Source: Beroe forskalii (taxonomy: Eukaryota; Ctenophora; Nuda; Beroida; Beroidae). Taken from it: 64,000 bases of DNA. This document shows, piece after piece, positions 46,026 through 56,557 of this stretch (its first letter is position 1; every line of letters starts with the position of its first letter). Location of the stretch: positions 37,888 through 101,887 of the forward strand of contig WFMF01000551.1 in the NCBI GenBank assembly GCA_011033025.1. Reading direction: 5' to 3'. The position numbers and the translations under genes are program-made. The notes beneath the pieces are model-generated. The model made no database searches. It was given only the letters and a program-made list of their open reading frames with translations, and was not told where the DNA came from.

Positions 46026-46309
46026 TTTGGGCTAGAACCGTGTATACTGTATAATAGAGGTGAGCCCCGGAAAATCAGGCAATACCAAGATTTAGGGAAG
46101 CGCTGTTTTGGGAAGCTCTGGTAAGAGGTAATCCCATGTGTAAGGGAAGCTTGGGTAATGGGTATGATATGAGTGTCGCTGTTAAGATCATATACGTGTT
46201 ATCAGTCGATGTTATTCTTGGGTCATAATGTCTCCCCCTATTCCCAGGCTTCCATACTCGCTAACCGCATTGGATTTGAATGCCGGTGTATCCCGTATTG
46301 TTCACTGTA

Positions 46310-46738
46310 CAGGGTGCGCCAAAGTCTTGACCCCTTTACTTTTTGATCATTCGAAAATACAGCAGATATTTCGATTCTGTAAAGTTTCTTTAAATATAAC
46401 CAAAGAATGGCGGATTCTGAGATTTTTAGGTTGCTATGACAACCATAGCAACCACACGAGTCCCATAGCAACCGACCTTAACATTGAAGATTGTTGGCGT
46501 TTTGACATATAAATCCGGAGTAATCAAAACAGAAATTTGGTCTACAGTAGATCTAAATGTCAAAAATGCCAAAAATCTTCAATTTTAAGTCGATTACTAT
46601 GGACACCGTGTGGTTGCTATGGTTGTCATAGCAAACTAAAAATCTCAGAATCCTCATTCTTGGTTTAAATTAGAGAAACTTTTACAGAATCGAAATATCT
46701 GCTGTATTTTTCTAATGATCAAAAAGTGGCACACCCTG
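46310..46738. mobile_element. 429-bp palindromic MITE flanked by TA
   Basis: The ends are CAGGGTGYGCCA and its complement, with TA on both sides. Inverted similarity runs nearly to the centre (agcagatatttcgattctgt, ggttgctatgacaaccatag and their complements). The ends resemble those of the 902-bp element in intron 2, so both may use the same transposase. Confidence 0.85.
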
Positions 46739-47245
46739 TAAGATTAAGTAATGTACCAAAATGCCATATGTAGAATTAATTGATAAATTGACACATTGAA
46801 TTTGGTGTCAATAAATAAATACATTGTCAACAATACTTGCTGTAAATTACGATACTTGGTAGTTGGTGTCAATCATACTTGACGTCAACTATACTTGGTG
46901 TCAACTTACTATACTTTGTGTCAACTATAGTTCAAGTAAACATTGAACATTTATTCTGGTGTCAACCACACTTTTCGCTGTTGTCAACAATGCTTACCCA
47001 ATTAGTACTGGCTTACCAAACTTTTATTTTTTTTTTATTTCTTCCGATTGATCATACATCCAATTGACGGGTTTTAATTAATATAACACCTTTTAATTAT
47101 AATTTAGTAATTGGGTATTGGGTTCGTGTCGGTGTACCTATTTAGTATTTACGCTAGACTTTGTGTCGGTACCTACGTGGTTGGCATTCGTATCTGTGTA
47201 TAGGGTACCTTATTGTGTTCAAATCATCTTTAGATGATTTGCAAT

Positions 47246-47345
47246 ACAGTTGTTCTGCCATATGGGTATCAAGAATACCAAGGCTTAGATAATATAGTCA
47301 GAACTGTATTATCGTAGCCTTGGTTATCTCGATACCCATAATCAT
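47246..47345. repeat. Small imperfect hairpin
   Basis: Atgggtatcaagaataccaa followed by ggcttaga faces tagccttggttatctcgata followed by cccata, and aatacagttgttc faces gaactgtatt. No further function is suggested. Confidence 0.6.
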
Positions 47346-48202
47346 GTACCCTTCACACGTGCCCAATTACAAACACACAAAAGATGCGAATCCTATACAC
47401 ACAATGACACAGCGCCCGTTAACACATTTAAAGCATTTCTAGATTGTAATCAAAATATTGAATGAATACTCAAGCTTCAGCCTTCTTCATTTACTATAGT
47501 TAGTCACTATAGTTTAGTCAAAATGTTATTTTGCAGGTACCAAAATAGTACATCAGTTAAATGTCTATACTATACAGGGATTTTTTTAATAGTACACAGC
47601 ATGATTTAATCAAAAAAGTCACGTGTAAAAGTTGAAAGGAAGGCTAAAGCTATGCAAAATAGGTAACGGGAAAAGCTCACGCACGAGCTAGTACACAGAA
47701 ATAAACTGGGAACTTGATTTGCTGTCGAATCACGCCACAAGAATGGAGCAGCGGTACCTACAGAGCAGCGGTACCTCATTCGTAGACAGTAATGTACTTT
47801 TTACACCATCTCATGGTTTCTTTTATAGAAATCCACATTTTGAAGATAGAGACTTGGGACCTTCGAGAATCGATAGAGGATAAAATTCTACATTGTTAGT
47901 TGATCATAGATTTTCGATATCATGTTCCTGAGCTTCACAATGAATCGTTGAACACGCCACTGGAAAACCTCGTTTTCTGCCGCGAGGTGTTATTGGTCAT
48001 AACTTCTGACATGAAAGGCGTATTCAAATGATCTCTTCACCACTGAACTCCCTATGCTGTGCTCTATTGAATGGCCACCTTCAAAATTACTCTATCTGAA
48101 GTTCAGCCTATGAAATCGGGCAATATTGTTGCAGAATTGCTGCGTTTCGCAAAACTGCGCACAAACAACTAGCAGCAGTGCTACCTCGCGTTCCGGGGTT
48201 GA

Positions 48203-48785
48203 TTTTGTCAGTTTCGCGAGTCCCGGTGAAAAAATGGGTTTTGTCAAATTTCTATCTTCCCCATTTTTCATCGAATCATCATGAAACTTTCAGAAAAGTT
48301 GAAAAACATAATTAACAGCCATTCGGACTAATTTTTTTCTGAAAATCGAATCATGAGACGAGATATGAGCATTTGTGTACACAAATTTTGTAAAATGCGT
48401 CATTTTAGGCCATAACTTCCGTTAGGAGCAAAATTTCCGGAAAAAATTAGTCCGAATGCTCGGTCTATGTGTTCTATGGCATATATCCAAATTTCAGACA
48501 GAACACATTTATACATCTTGAGTTAGGACACTTTTTATGCGAAAAAATGTGTTACACTTTTTATCGTAATTTCGTGCTAGTACTTTGTGCGCAAGTACGC
48601 GTTGTGACACCCCTAGTGGTCACCTGTTCGCGTTGCGCGGCGCGCTTCCTCAGAAGCGCGCGGCGCGTACACACACCTATGCGGGCTTAGGAAGCTTACG
48701 TGAAGAAGCACGATAGTATTATATTCAAATATTTACTATTGCCAGATTTCTGATTTAATAATAAGAATAATCCGGAATCGAATCC
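48203..48785. other. Spacer with a GC-rich hairpin module
   Basis: Contains an inverted pair around cattcggactaatttttt and aaaaaattagtccgaatg, then the hairpin gcgcggcgcgcttc / gaagcgcgcggcgcg at about 48635-48665 followed by cacctatgcgggcttaggaa. That module is shared with 3.4-3.8 kb in inverted order. No gene seen. Confidence 0.55.
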
Positions 48786-49924
48786 CTATTGATGGATTTC
48801 TCCCATCCCTGCGCGCAACACTCGGAGGTTTGGAGGGTCGTGTTGCATACTAGGGATGGGCAAAACTCGACACGATGCTGCTCGCGACGGCGCGGCTCGC
48901 GCTATACTAACAGCGTGTGTACTTTACCTTTCCTGTTAGTATAGCGCGAGCCGCGCTATACTAGACAATTTGAGCAAGAGATTAAAATTAAATATACGAC
49001 CTTTTCAAACAGAGCAAAAAACTAAAAATGAAATAATCAATTCACATAGATCAGAACGGGTAACAATCAATCAACTGTACCGTCGGCACGAACTTGAAAT
49101 GCTTCTAAAAACGAACTTGTTAAAGTGATAAATACAAAATTACAAGTTACCTTATTGGCCTTTATTTAGCCAGCCTTTTTAACCGGCCCTATCGATAAAA
49201 ATCGGATCATTTTTAACCATTTTAACCGGCCTCCGGACAAAAATTCATCAAGCAGTTGACAAAGAAATTTTTGCTCAAAAATAGCCAAAAAACCAACTTA
49301 TACTAAGTAAATTGCATCAAAAACCCAAATCCTGGTCTAACATCATGATTTAGGCCATTATCTGTGTTAAATAATGACGGTCAAATGATTAATGAATTGA
49401 GAGGTACAGAAGCCAAGTTATAAAAGTTTCTTCTGACCTAAATCAACTGGCCTTTAATTATTTAATTTAATCGGCCCCAATTCCACCGGCTTTTTTTAAC
49501 CAAAACGTACCAGCCTGTTATTGTTAAGTTGTTAAATAAGGGCCAATAAGGTAACTGTAAGTGCAACATGAACATGAAATTGAAAAGATCCGTAATTCCA
49601 ATCGAAAGTACCGAAATTAATGTACCTTTCAGATAAATTAATCTAAATCAAACAAATCTAAAATTAAGCTGAAAAATGCCATGCCATCTGGAAGGAGATG
49701 GAACTAAATCTCAGAAATACAGAAATTGGAATTTTTGGATTGAGCCGAAATTTGTCCCGGAATTATCCAATTCCATTAACTGCACCTGCAGCACTTAATT
49801 TCCAGAAGTTAGAATATCGGTGTTGTTCTGATCGATGCCACGGTCCTTTTATGAGTCAACAATTAGAGCATTAGGAATAAGTAAGAAGTTCAGATTAGCA
49901 GATTAGATGATTAGGAGATTTTTG

Positions 49925-50110
49925 CAACTTAACAACAGTCAGCGTCTTCGGGTAAGGTTACTGCATATCCCTTGAGCAGCGTTATAGAGACTGGCCTTCC
50001 CCGTCCCAGCACTAGCAGTCTAGGATTGTCTGTCGGATATCAATCTGAATCAGCTCCAGCTCATCATAACAAACTTCCCCAAGAAACGCAGCATTTGTGT
50101 CACTGTCACA
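49925..50110 (-). pseudogene. Short relic of the retroelement family at 0.56-1.3 kb
   Basis: On the minus strand VCDSDTNAAFLGEVCYDEL and IQIDIRQTIL match the segment preceding the nuclease-like domain at 718-800 (VCDTNAVFLREVCQD, SQTIL). A stop follows and the nuclease-like domain is absent. It lies inside the 5.5-kb foldback element. Confidence 0.45.
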
Positions 50111-50779
50111 AACTTGGACGTGCATGAGGAAAAAGATATAATTAGAAACATATATTATACATGAAGAGCTCAAGAGGTGTATATATGTACCTGCAGAGAG
50201 TGTATATTATTATTTTGTACACATAAACACACACGGCTACACGGCAAATGCATCAACATTTTTTAGTTAACACACCTCCGATCAAACAGTTTATCAGCAA
50301 TTTGAGTAGCTGAAGATTAGTACTGTACACCCTGATTAGCTATTTCACCAGCGTCGTCTCATGCTCTCAAGTCTCATGCAGTTCTCACAGTATACACAAA
50401 ACAAAATACAAATAGTATACATAAAGCATAGTATACACTGTAATACACTCTTACACATTTAAAGCTACACAATGCGCTGCTTTGCTAAATGCTGAAATTA
50501 AATACTCTCTATTACTTTTTTGTCCCAAATTTGCTAGTAAAAAGGTGTTGTTGCAGTTCTGTCCCATTTCAATGCTTTTGAAAGGCAAAACAGAGGGGCG
50601 CAAGTCGAGCTCTAGGGAATTAATCCACCCGATTTTTGCAATGACCTGGAAATTTTTTATAACAATTCATAAACTATTTCAGGGGCTAGTTCTGGGTCTC
50701 AGGAGCCCAGAAAAAAAAGTTTACCAACCTACCCCATGGGGGCGGTGGTTTTTTGGGCCACGCCCTTTTTTATATTTAT

Positions 50780-53260
50780 ACGCTATGTCGTTTTTTCACA
50801 ACTCGGCTTAGGAAAGCCGCAGAGACTTCATTTTGGGCTCAAACGAATCGCAATCAACGTGTTTTTATACAATTGTTGACACCAATATGCCGTAGAACCC
50901 TCAGGGAAGAAGTTATGGGCCAAAAACCATTTTCGGAGTAGTCCGCAAACCATTATTTAGGCTATATTGGTATCTTGGCTCAAGAAGGTCGTAGAGACTT
51001 CATTTTGGGCTCAAACGAATCGCAACAGCCGTGTTTTTATACAATTTTGACACCAATATGCCGTAGAACCCTCAGGGAAGAGTTATGGGCCAAAAACCAT
51101 TTTCGGAGTAGTCCGTGAACCATTATTTGGGCTATATTGGTAGCTTGACTCAGGAAGGTCGTAGAGAAGCTATCTTGGGCGCAAACGAATCACAATGACC
51201 ACGTTTTTTATACAATTGTTGACACCAATATGCTGTAAAACCGTCAGGGAAGAAGTTATGGGCCAAAAACCATTTTCAGAGTAGTCCGCAAACCTTATTT
51301 AGGCTTTATTGGTATCTTGGCTCAGGAAGGTCGTAGAGACTTCATTTTAGGCTCAAACGAATCGCAACAGCCGTGTTTTTATACAATTTTTGACACCAAT
51401 ATGCCGTAGAACTCTCAGGGAAGAAGTTATGGGCCAAAAATCATTTTTCAGAGTACTCGCAACCCATTCTTTGGGTTATAGTGGTATCTTGGCTGGGGAA
51501 GCTCGTGGAAGATTTATCTTAAAATGAAATTGCTCGCAAATTTGGCAATGTTTTTATTTGACTGCTGCCACAAATATGCTTTAAAACCCTCAGGAAAGAA
51601 GGTACGGATCAAAACCATGTTTCCGGCTACCCATAACCCATTGCTCGGGATTTTAAATTGGTATTTCGACTCATGAACTCAGGCGGGCTCAAGCAGTTCC
51701 TATAGACAAAAAACGCGATTTTATTTCATAGCGGCCACAAACCATTTTTCAGGGTACCCGCAACCCATTCTTGATGTGAAGTATTCATATTTGCCTGGTG
51801 CTTATTTGCCTAGTGCTGCTAGGCCTGCTGACTCCAGCTGTGAAGCAGCTGGTGTCGGCAGCTGGATGAACAAGACGTGTCAGCTTGTCAGTGACAGGCA
51901 AGTGCATCTATTTTCTTTCATAGACACACCAAATGTCTTGATTATAAGGTGACTACAAATTTCAACCATTTAAGCTGCAAAGCTTAAATTATTAATAGAT
52001 ACCTAATTATGCTAAAATTTATGTTTGTGTAAAACTTTGTTAGTTGTTGAGGAATGAACAGAATCTGAAGTGAAGGGAAAAGAGTGCAGATGCTTATATC
52101 ATGGTATTATTAAGTTCTGGATTTCTACCATGTCAAACAAGAACATGATTGGTCAGAAGCTGTAGGATAATGTCCTAGCTGTAGGATAATGTCCTAGGAT
52201 AATGTCCTAGACTTAAAGCTGTAGGACAGTGAGTGAATACCTACTTACCTACATACAAAACTACAAAAAGCCCATAAAATCATGGGTTTTGGGTCCTAGG
52301 AACCACCTGAGCCCGCCTGAGGTCATGAGTCGAAATACCAATATATCCCGCAATGGGTCATGGGTGGCTAGAATCATGGTTTTGATCCATAACTTCTTTC
52401 CTGAGGGTTTCAAGCATATTTGTGGCAACAATCGAATAAAAACATTGTGATTCACTTCAGTTCAAAAAATGAAGCTTCTTGAGTTCTATGTGCTTCCTCC
52501 GCCAAGATTCCACTATAGCCCAAAGAATGGGTTGCAAGTACCCTGAAAAGTGGTTTTGGCCCATAACTTCTCTTCTGAGATTTTCGAGTATATTTGTGAC
52601 GACAATCGAATAAAAACATGGTCCTTTCTGATTCATTCGCGCCAAAGATAAAGCCTCTACGACCTTTCTGAGCCAAGATACCAATATAGCCCGGGGCCTA
52701 TGGGTTCGCAGACTACTCAAAAATGGTTTTTGGCCCATAACTTTCTCCTGAGAGTTCTACGGCATATTGGGGTCAACAATTGTATAAAAACACGGCTTTG
52801 CGATTCTTTGCGCCCAAGATAAAGCCTCTACGACCTTCCTGACAAGATATATATAGTCAAATAATGGTTCGCGGACTACTCCGCAAATGGTTTTATCCCA
52901 TAACGCTTCCCTGAGGGTCTTTAACATATTGGTGTCAAAAATTATAAAAACGTGGTCATGCGATTCGTTTGAGCTCAAGATAAAAGCCTCTACGACCTTC
53001 CCGAGCCAAGATACCAATATAGCCCAAATAATGGTTTGCGGTTCTCTGAAAATGGTTTTTTGCCCATAACTTCTTCCCCGACGGTTCTACGGCATATTGG
53101 TGTCAACAATTGTATAAAAACACGTTTATTGCGATTCTTTGAGCGCAAAATGCAGTCTCTACTGACTTTCCTAAGCCGAGTTATGAAAAACGACATAGCG
53201 TATAAATAACAAAAGGGCGTGGCCCAAAAGCCCTGCCAAGTGATTGGCTTTTTCTGGGCT
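50780..53260. repeat. ~172-bp units in two inverted arrays
   Basis: In the left array (about 50.78-51.65 kb) the word ccgtagaaccctcagggaag recurs about every 172 bp (near 50890, 51059, 51230 and 51402), together with ttatgggccaaaaaccattt. The right array (about 52.27-53.25 kb) carries about five or six units in reverse orientation. The units grow more diverged towards the centre. The frames that run through them are products of the repeat. Confidence 0.8.
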
Positions 53261-53481
53261 CCTGACAATGCTAACCCCTGAAATAGTGTTATAAGGCTTC
53301 AGGTACTTCTTTTGCAAAATTGGGTTAAAACCCGGGGCCCCGACAACAACATTTGATGGCAGTACCAGCCTGGTTTGTTTCTTTTGCTTTTTAACCCCTT
53401 GCTCAAAAAGGGACGGGTTTTTTGAACTTTTTTGACCCAAAAAAAAAAATTTTTTTTAAAGCTTTTTGGCTTTTTAAAAAA

Positions 53482-53581
53482 NNNNNNNNNNNNNNNNNNN
53501 NNNNNNNNNNNNNNNNNNNNNNNNNNNNNNNNNNNNNNNNNNNNNNNNNNNNNNNNNNNNNNNNNNNNNNNNNNNNNNNNN
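53482..53581. other. Assembly gap (100 N)
   Basis: Exactly 100 Ns, a conventional scaffold spacer of unknown true length. The bases just before it (runs of a, t and g with tttttaaaaaa) look low in quality. Any length quoted for the surrounding foldback element depends on this gap. Confidence 0.99.
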
Positions 53582-54266
53582 TAAATTAAATAATTAAAGG
53601 CCAGTTGATTTAGGTCAGAAGAAACTTTTATAACTTGGCTTCTGTACCTCTCAATTCATTAATCATTTGACCGTCATTATTTAACACAGATAATGGCCTA
53701 AATCATGATGTTAGACCAGGATTTGGGTTTTTGATGCAATTTACTTAGTATAAGTTGGTTTTTTGGCTATTTTTGAGCAAAAATTTCTTTGTCAACTGCT
53801 TGATGAATTTTTGTCCGGAGGCCGGTTAAAATGGTTAAAAATGATCCGATTTTTATCGATAGGGCCGGTTAAAAAAGGCTGGCTAAATAAAGGCCAATAA
53901 GGTAACTTGTAATTTTGTATTTATCACTTTAACAAGTTCGTTTTTAGAAGCATTTCAAGTTCGTGCCGACGGTACAGTTGATTGATTGTTACCCGTTCTG
54001 AGCTATGTGAATTGATTATTTCATTTTTAGTTTTTTGCTCTGTTTGAAAAGGTCGTATATTTAATTTTAATCTCTTGCTCAAATTGTCTAGTATAGCGCG
54101 GCTCGCGCTATACTAACAGGAAAGGTAAAGTACACACGCTGTTAGTATAGCGCGAGCCGCGCCGTCGCGAGCAGCATCGTGTCGAGTTTTGCCCATCCCT
54201 AGTATGCAACACGACCCTCCAAACCTCCGAGTGTTGCGCGCAGGGATGGGAGAAATCCATCAATAG

Positions 54267-54825
54267 CGCCCTGACGGACGAAGTGCGCTAGCACCCTGAC
54301 GGACGAAGTGCGATAGTGCCCTGACGGACGAAGTGCGCTAGCGCCCTGACGGACGAAGTGCGCTAGCGCCCAGGCGCCCTGACGGACGAAGTGCGCTAGC
54401 GCCCTGACGGACGAACTGCGCTAGCGCCCTGACAGACGACGTGCGCTAGCGCCCTGACAGACGAAGTGCGCTAGCGCCCTGACAGACGAAGTGCGCTAGC
54501 GCCCTGACGAAGTGCGCTAGTGCCCTGACGTAGTGCGCTAGCGCCCTGACGTAGTGCGCTAGCGCACTGACGAAGTGCGCTAGCGCTCTGACGTAGAGCG
54601 CTAGCGCTCTGACGAAGTGCGCTAGCTTCCTGACGAAGTGCGCTAGCTTCCTGACGAAGTGCGCTAGCTTCCTGACGAAGTGCGCTAGCGCCCTGACGTA
54701 ATGCGCTAGCGCCCTGACGTAGTGCTCTGACGAAGTGCGCTAGCTTCCTGACGAAGTGCGCTAGCGCTCTGAAATAGTGCGCTAGTGCTCTGACGAAGTG
54801 CGCTAGCGCACTACGTCAGGCCGCT
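54267..54825. repeat. 18-25-bp tandem array with GCGCTAGCGC palindromes
   Basis: Units of the form gcgccctgacggacgaagt followed by gcgcta (25 bp) repeat about seven times, then lose the gacg element to become about 19 bp. There are more than twenty copies in all. The joint between units is the palindrome gcgctagcgc. The array begins exactly at the outer end of the 5.5-kb foldback element. Confidence 0.9.
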
Positions 54826-55710
54826 TACACACATTTTTAGTGATACGGTTTTTAGTTAAGCGAAGAAAAACTTGATAATGATCATAACAGTAACAAGAAT
54901 GAAAATTGTACAGAGACAAAGAATTACCCTGCATGTGCACCTGTTCATTTCATACCATTCAACTGATTGCCAAATGCCCTTCTCTGTCTCAGGTTCACAA
55001 TTTCGATCGCCATTTTTACGTGCGTAATACTGTATTCACGTACGTACATGGCGCCACACGACTCGCAGGTGCCACGAGTCCGAGAAACATTTTGAAATTA
55101 TCTACAGCGTCATTTAAGCGTATGTGTGCTCAACAGTCAAAAGGACAGTGAAAAGGGTTGTGAAACAAACTCAAGACAGTTTTCAACTTCAGAAAAACTG
55201 TTCGCTATCTATTTCGAGTGTTTAGACAACTGCAAATCTAATAAAAAAAAGTTTTTTATCATTATTTCGGGGCTTATTCCCTTTTTAACTCCCTTAAAGT
55301 GTAACCACCATTTTTACCACCCTACCTTATCAAAAGGGTAAGTTAAAAGGGGTAGTAAAAAGGGTTCAGAAGCCCAAGTTTAGAATAAGAAAGTTTTCAA
55401 TTTCAGGAAAAACTGTTTTATATCTATCTTGAGTGCCGGAACCACAATAAATTCAAGGAGTGTTTAAAATCATTATTTTGGGGTTTTAGCAACCCTTTTT
55501 ATTACCTCTGATTTTTACCGATGAGCACACAGCAGTAAGCCTCAATATTCAAGAGATATGAGATAGTTCCTGAAGAAAAAGAAAGGAGCTACTTTCGATA
55601 CGGACATGCTGCTTTCGACACAAATGTGTAAATTTGATGATGAGTAAGGCATCTCAAATGGATCTAAGTTTTCATGCTTCTTGAGTCATCTTGAAGATAT
55701 GTGATATGCA
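54826..55710. other. Gene-free spacer
   Basis: AT-rich sequence with two similar blocks near 55240-55330 and 55400-55510 (cagttttcaacttcag-aaaaactgtt versus agttttcaatttcaggaaaa), which suggests an old duplication. No gene seen. Confidence 0.4.
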
Positions 55711-55829
55711 TGTGTGCAGATCGCTTTATGAAGACACAAATTTTGTACTTTTGCTAGAATGTGGACGCGCGAACGGAAAATTTGCGGTTTTTTGCCTGGC
55801 CCTCCTTGAATCAAGCGATCTGCACACAA
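55711..55829. mobile_element. ~119-bp MITE-like inverted-repeat element
   Basis: The ends are tgtgtgcagatcgctt and aagcgatctgcacaca. It is related to the element at 56385-56531, which has the same outer bases with gaccgctcgattg inside. It is followed by a further inverted pair (cagacgttgtctgtc / gacagacaacgtctg) to about 55892. Confidence 0.75.
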
Positions 55830-56384
55830 AAGCGTCAGACGTTGTCTGTCATCTCTGAGATGATTCGGAGAGTTTGGGCGGGACAGACAACGTCTGGCAA
55901 TCATCTGGAAAATATGGAACCACAAATAATTCAATATTTCATCTTTGACTACAATTTAAGTGAGTTCTCCGGGGATTATCATTTTAACAGTTTCCTTCCA
56001 AAGCTCCAAAGCAAGCGTGTGCAAGAGTAGGCGTTGATAGATTCTAAAGCTCAGTTCTTATGCAGCTTCGCTACGTTCCTAGGTTCGGTTGCGCGGCTCG
56101 GTTTACTTCAATATTTTGTAATTTGCGTGCTAAAAATGGAAATATGCCGGCCACGCGCAATCGTACCGAACCTAGAAAGTCTGCCTAAAGAACTGTAAAA
56201 GTACAGAGTATCAACTCATCTACTTCTGGATAACTCTACTTCAAACTGAAAGGCATAAATCTACAAGATTTTGATACTTAACTTTATTGTCTTTATGGTA
56301 ACTCGTGCCTTTATAACTTCAATACGAAGGGCTAAATCTCTTGAGTTCAAAGCTGATAGCATATAGAGGAAGTCTATACCCATA

Positions 56385-56531
56385 TGTGTGCAGACCGCTC
56401 GATTGAAAAAGGCCTCGATAAAGACCCCAAAATTGTGTGCTTTTGACGGAATTCAAATAGAAAGTTGAAGCGCGCAGAGAAAATCCGCGCGTCTTTATCG
56501 AGGCCTCTGTCAATCGAGCGGTCTGCACACA
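56385..56531. mobile_element. ~147-bp MITE-like inverted-repeat element
   Basis: The ends are tgtgtgcagaccgctcgatt and its near-complement, with inner inverted pairs aggcctcgataaagac / gtctttatcgaggcct and gcgcgcagagaaaatccgcg. It lies about 30 bp beyond the stop codon of the gene at 56.56 kb, so it is probably in its 3' untranslated region or just downstream. Confidence 0.8.
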
Positions 56532-56557
56532 AATGCGATACAGTCTCTAGAAGAACT

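Larger units (their letters stand above)
44107..48202. mobile_element. 4.1-kb foldback element with ~520-bp inverted arms
   Basis: The left arm 44107-44632 and right arm 47683-48202 are inverted copies with few differences. Shared words include tcaaccccggaacgcg, atgagatggtgtaaaaaagt and ggtaccgctgctc. The interior holds an inverted pair of minisatellite arrays (44.84-46.03 kb), a separate 429-bp palindromic element (46310-46738) and a degenerate ggtgtcaactatact repeat (46.85-47.0 kb). No transposase frame is visible. The organisation resembles foldback (FB-like) transposons. Confidence 0.8.
48786..54266. mobile_element. 5.5-kb foldback element with arms of at least 685 bp
   Basis: The left arm 48786-49473 is inverted at 53582-54266, where the sequence gap truncates the match. 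The outermost bases are ctattgatggatttctccc and the complement. Each arm also contains its own perfect hairpin (gcggctcgcgctatactaac and its complement around a 19-base loop, about 48890-48957). Inside are two inverted arrays of ~172-bp units and a central stretch around 51.8-52.2 kb. No transposase frame is visible. The right inner part borders a 100-N gap and low-complexity, possibly poorly assembled sequence. Confidence 0.8.

Noticed and set aside
50482-53440. Frames of 60-109 residues with Trp/Gly-rich text (for example MGQKPFSE)
   Set aside because: They map to the 172-bp units of the foldback element and recur at the repeat period in several frames.
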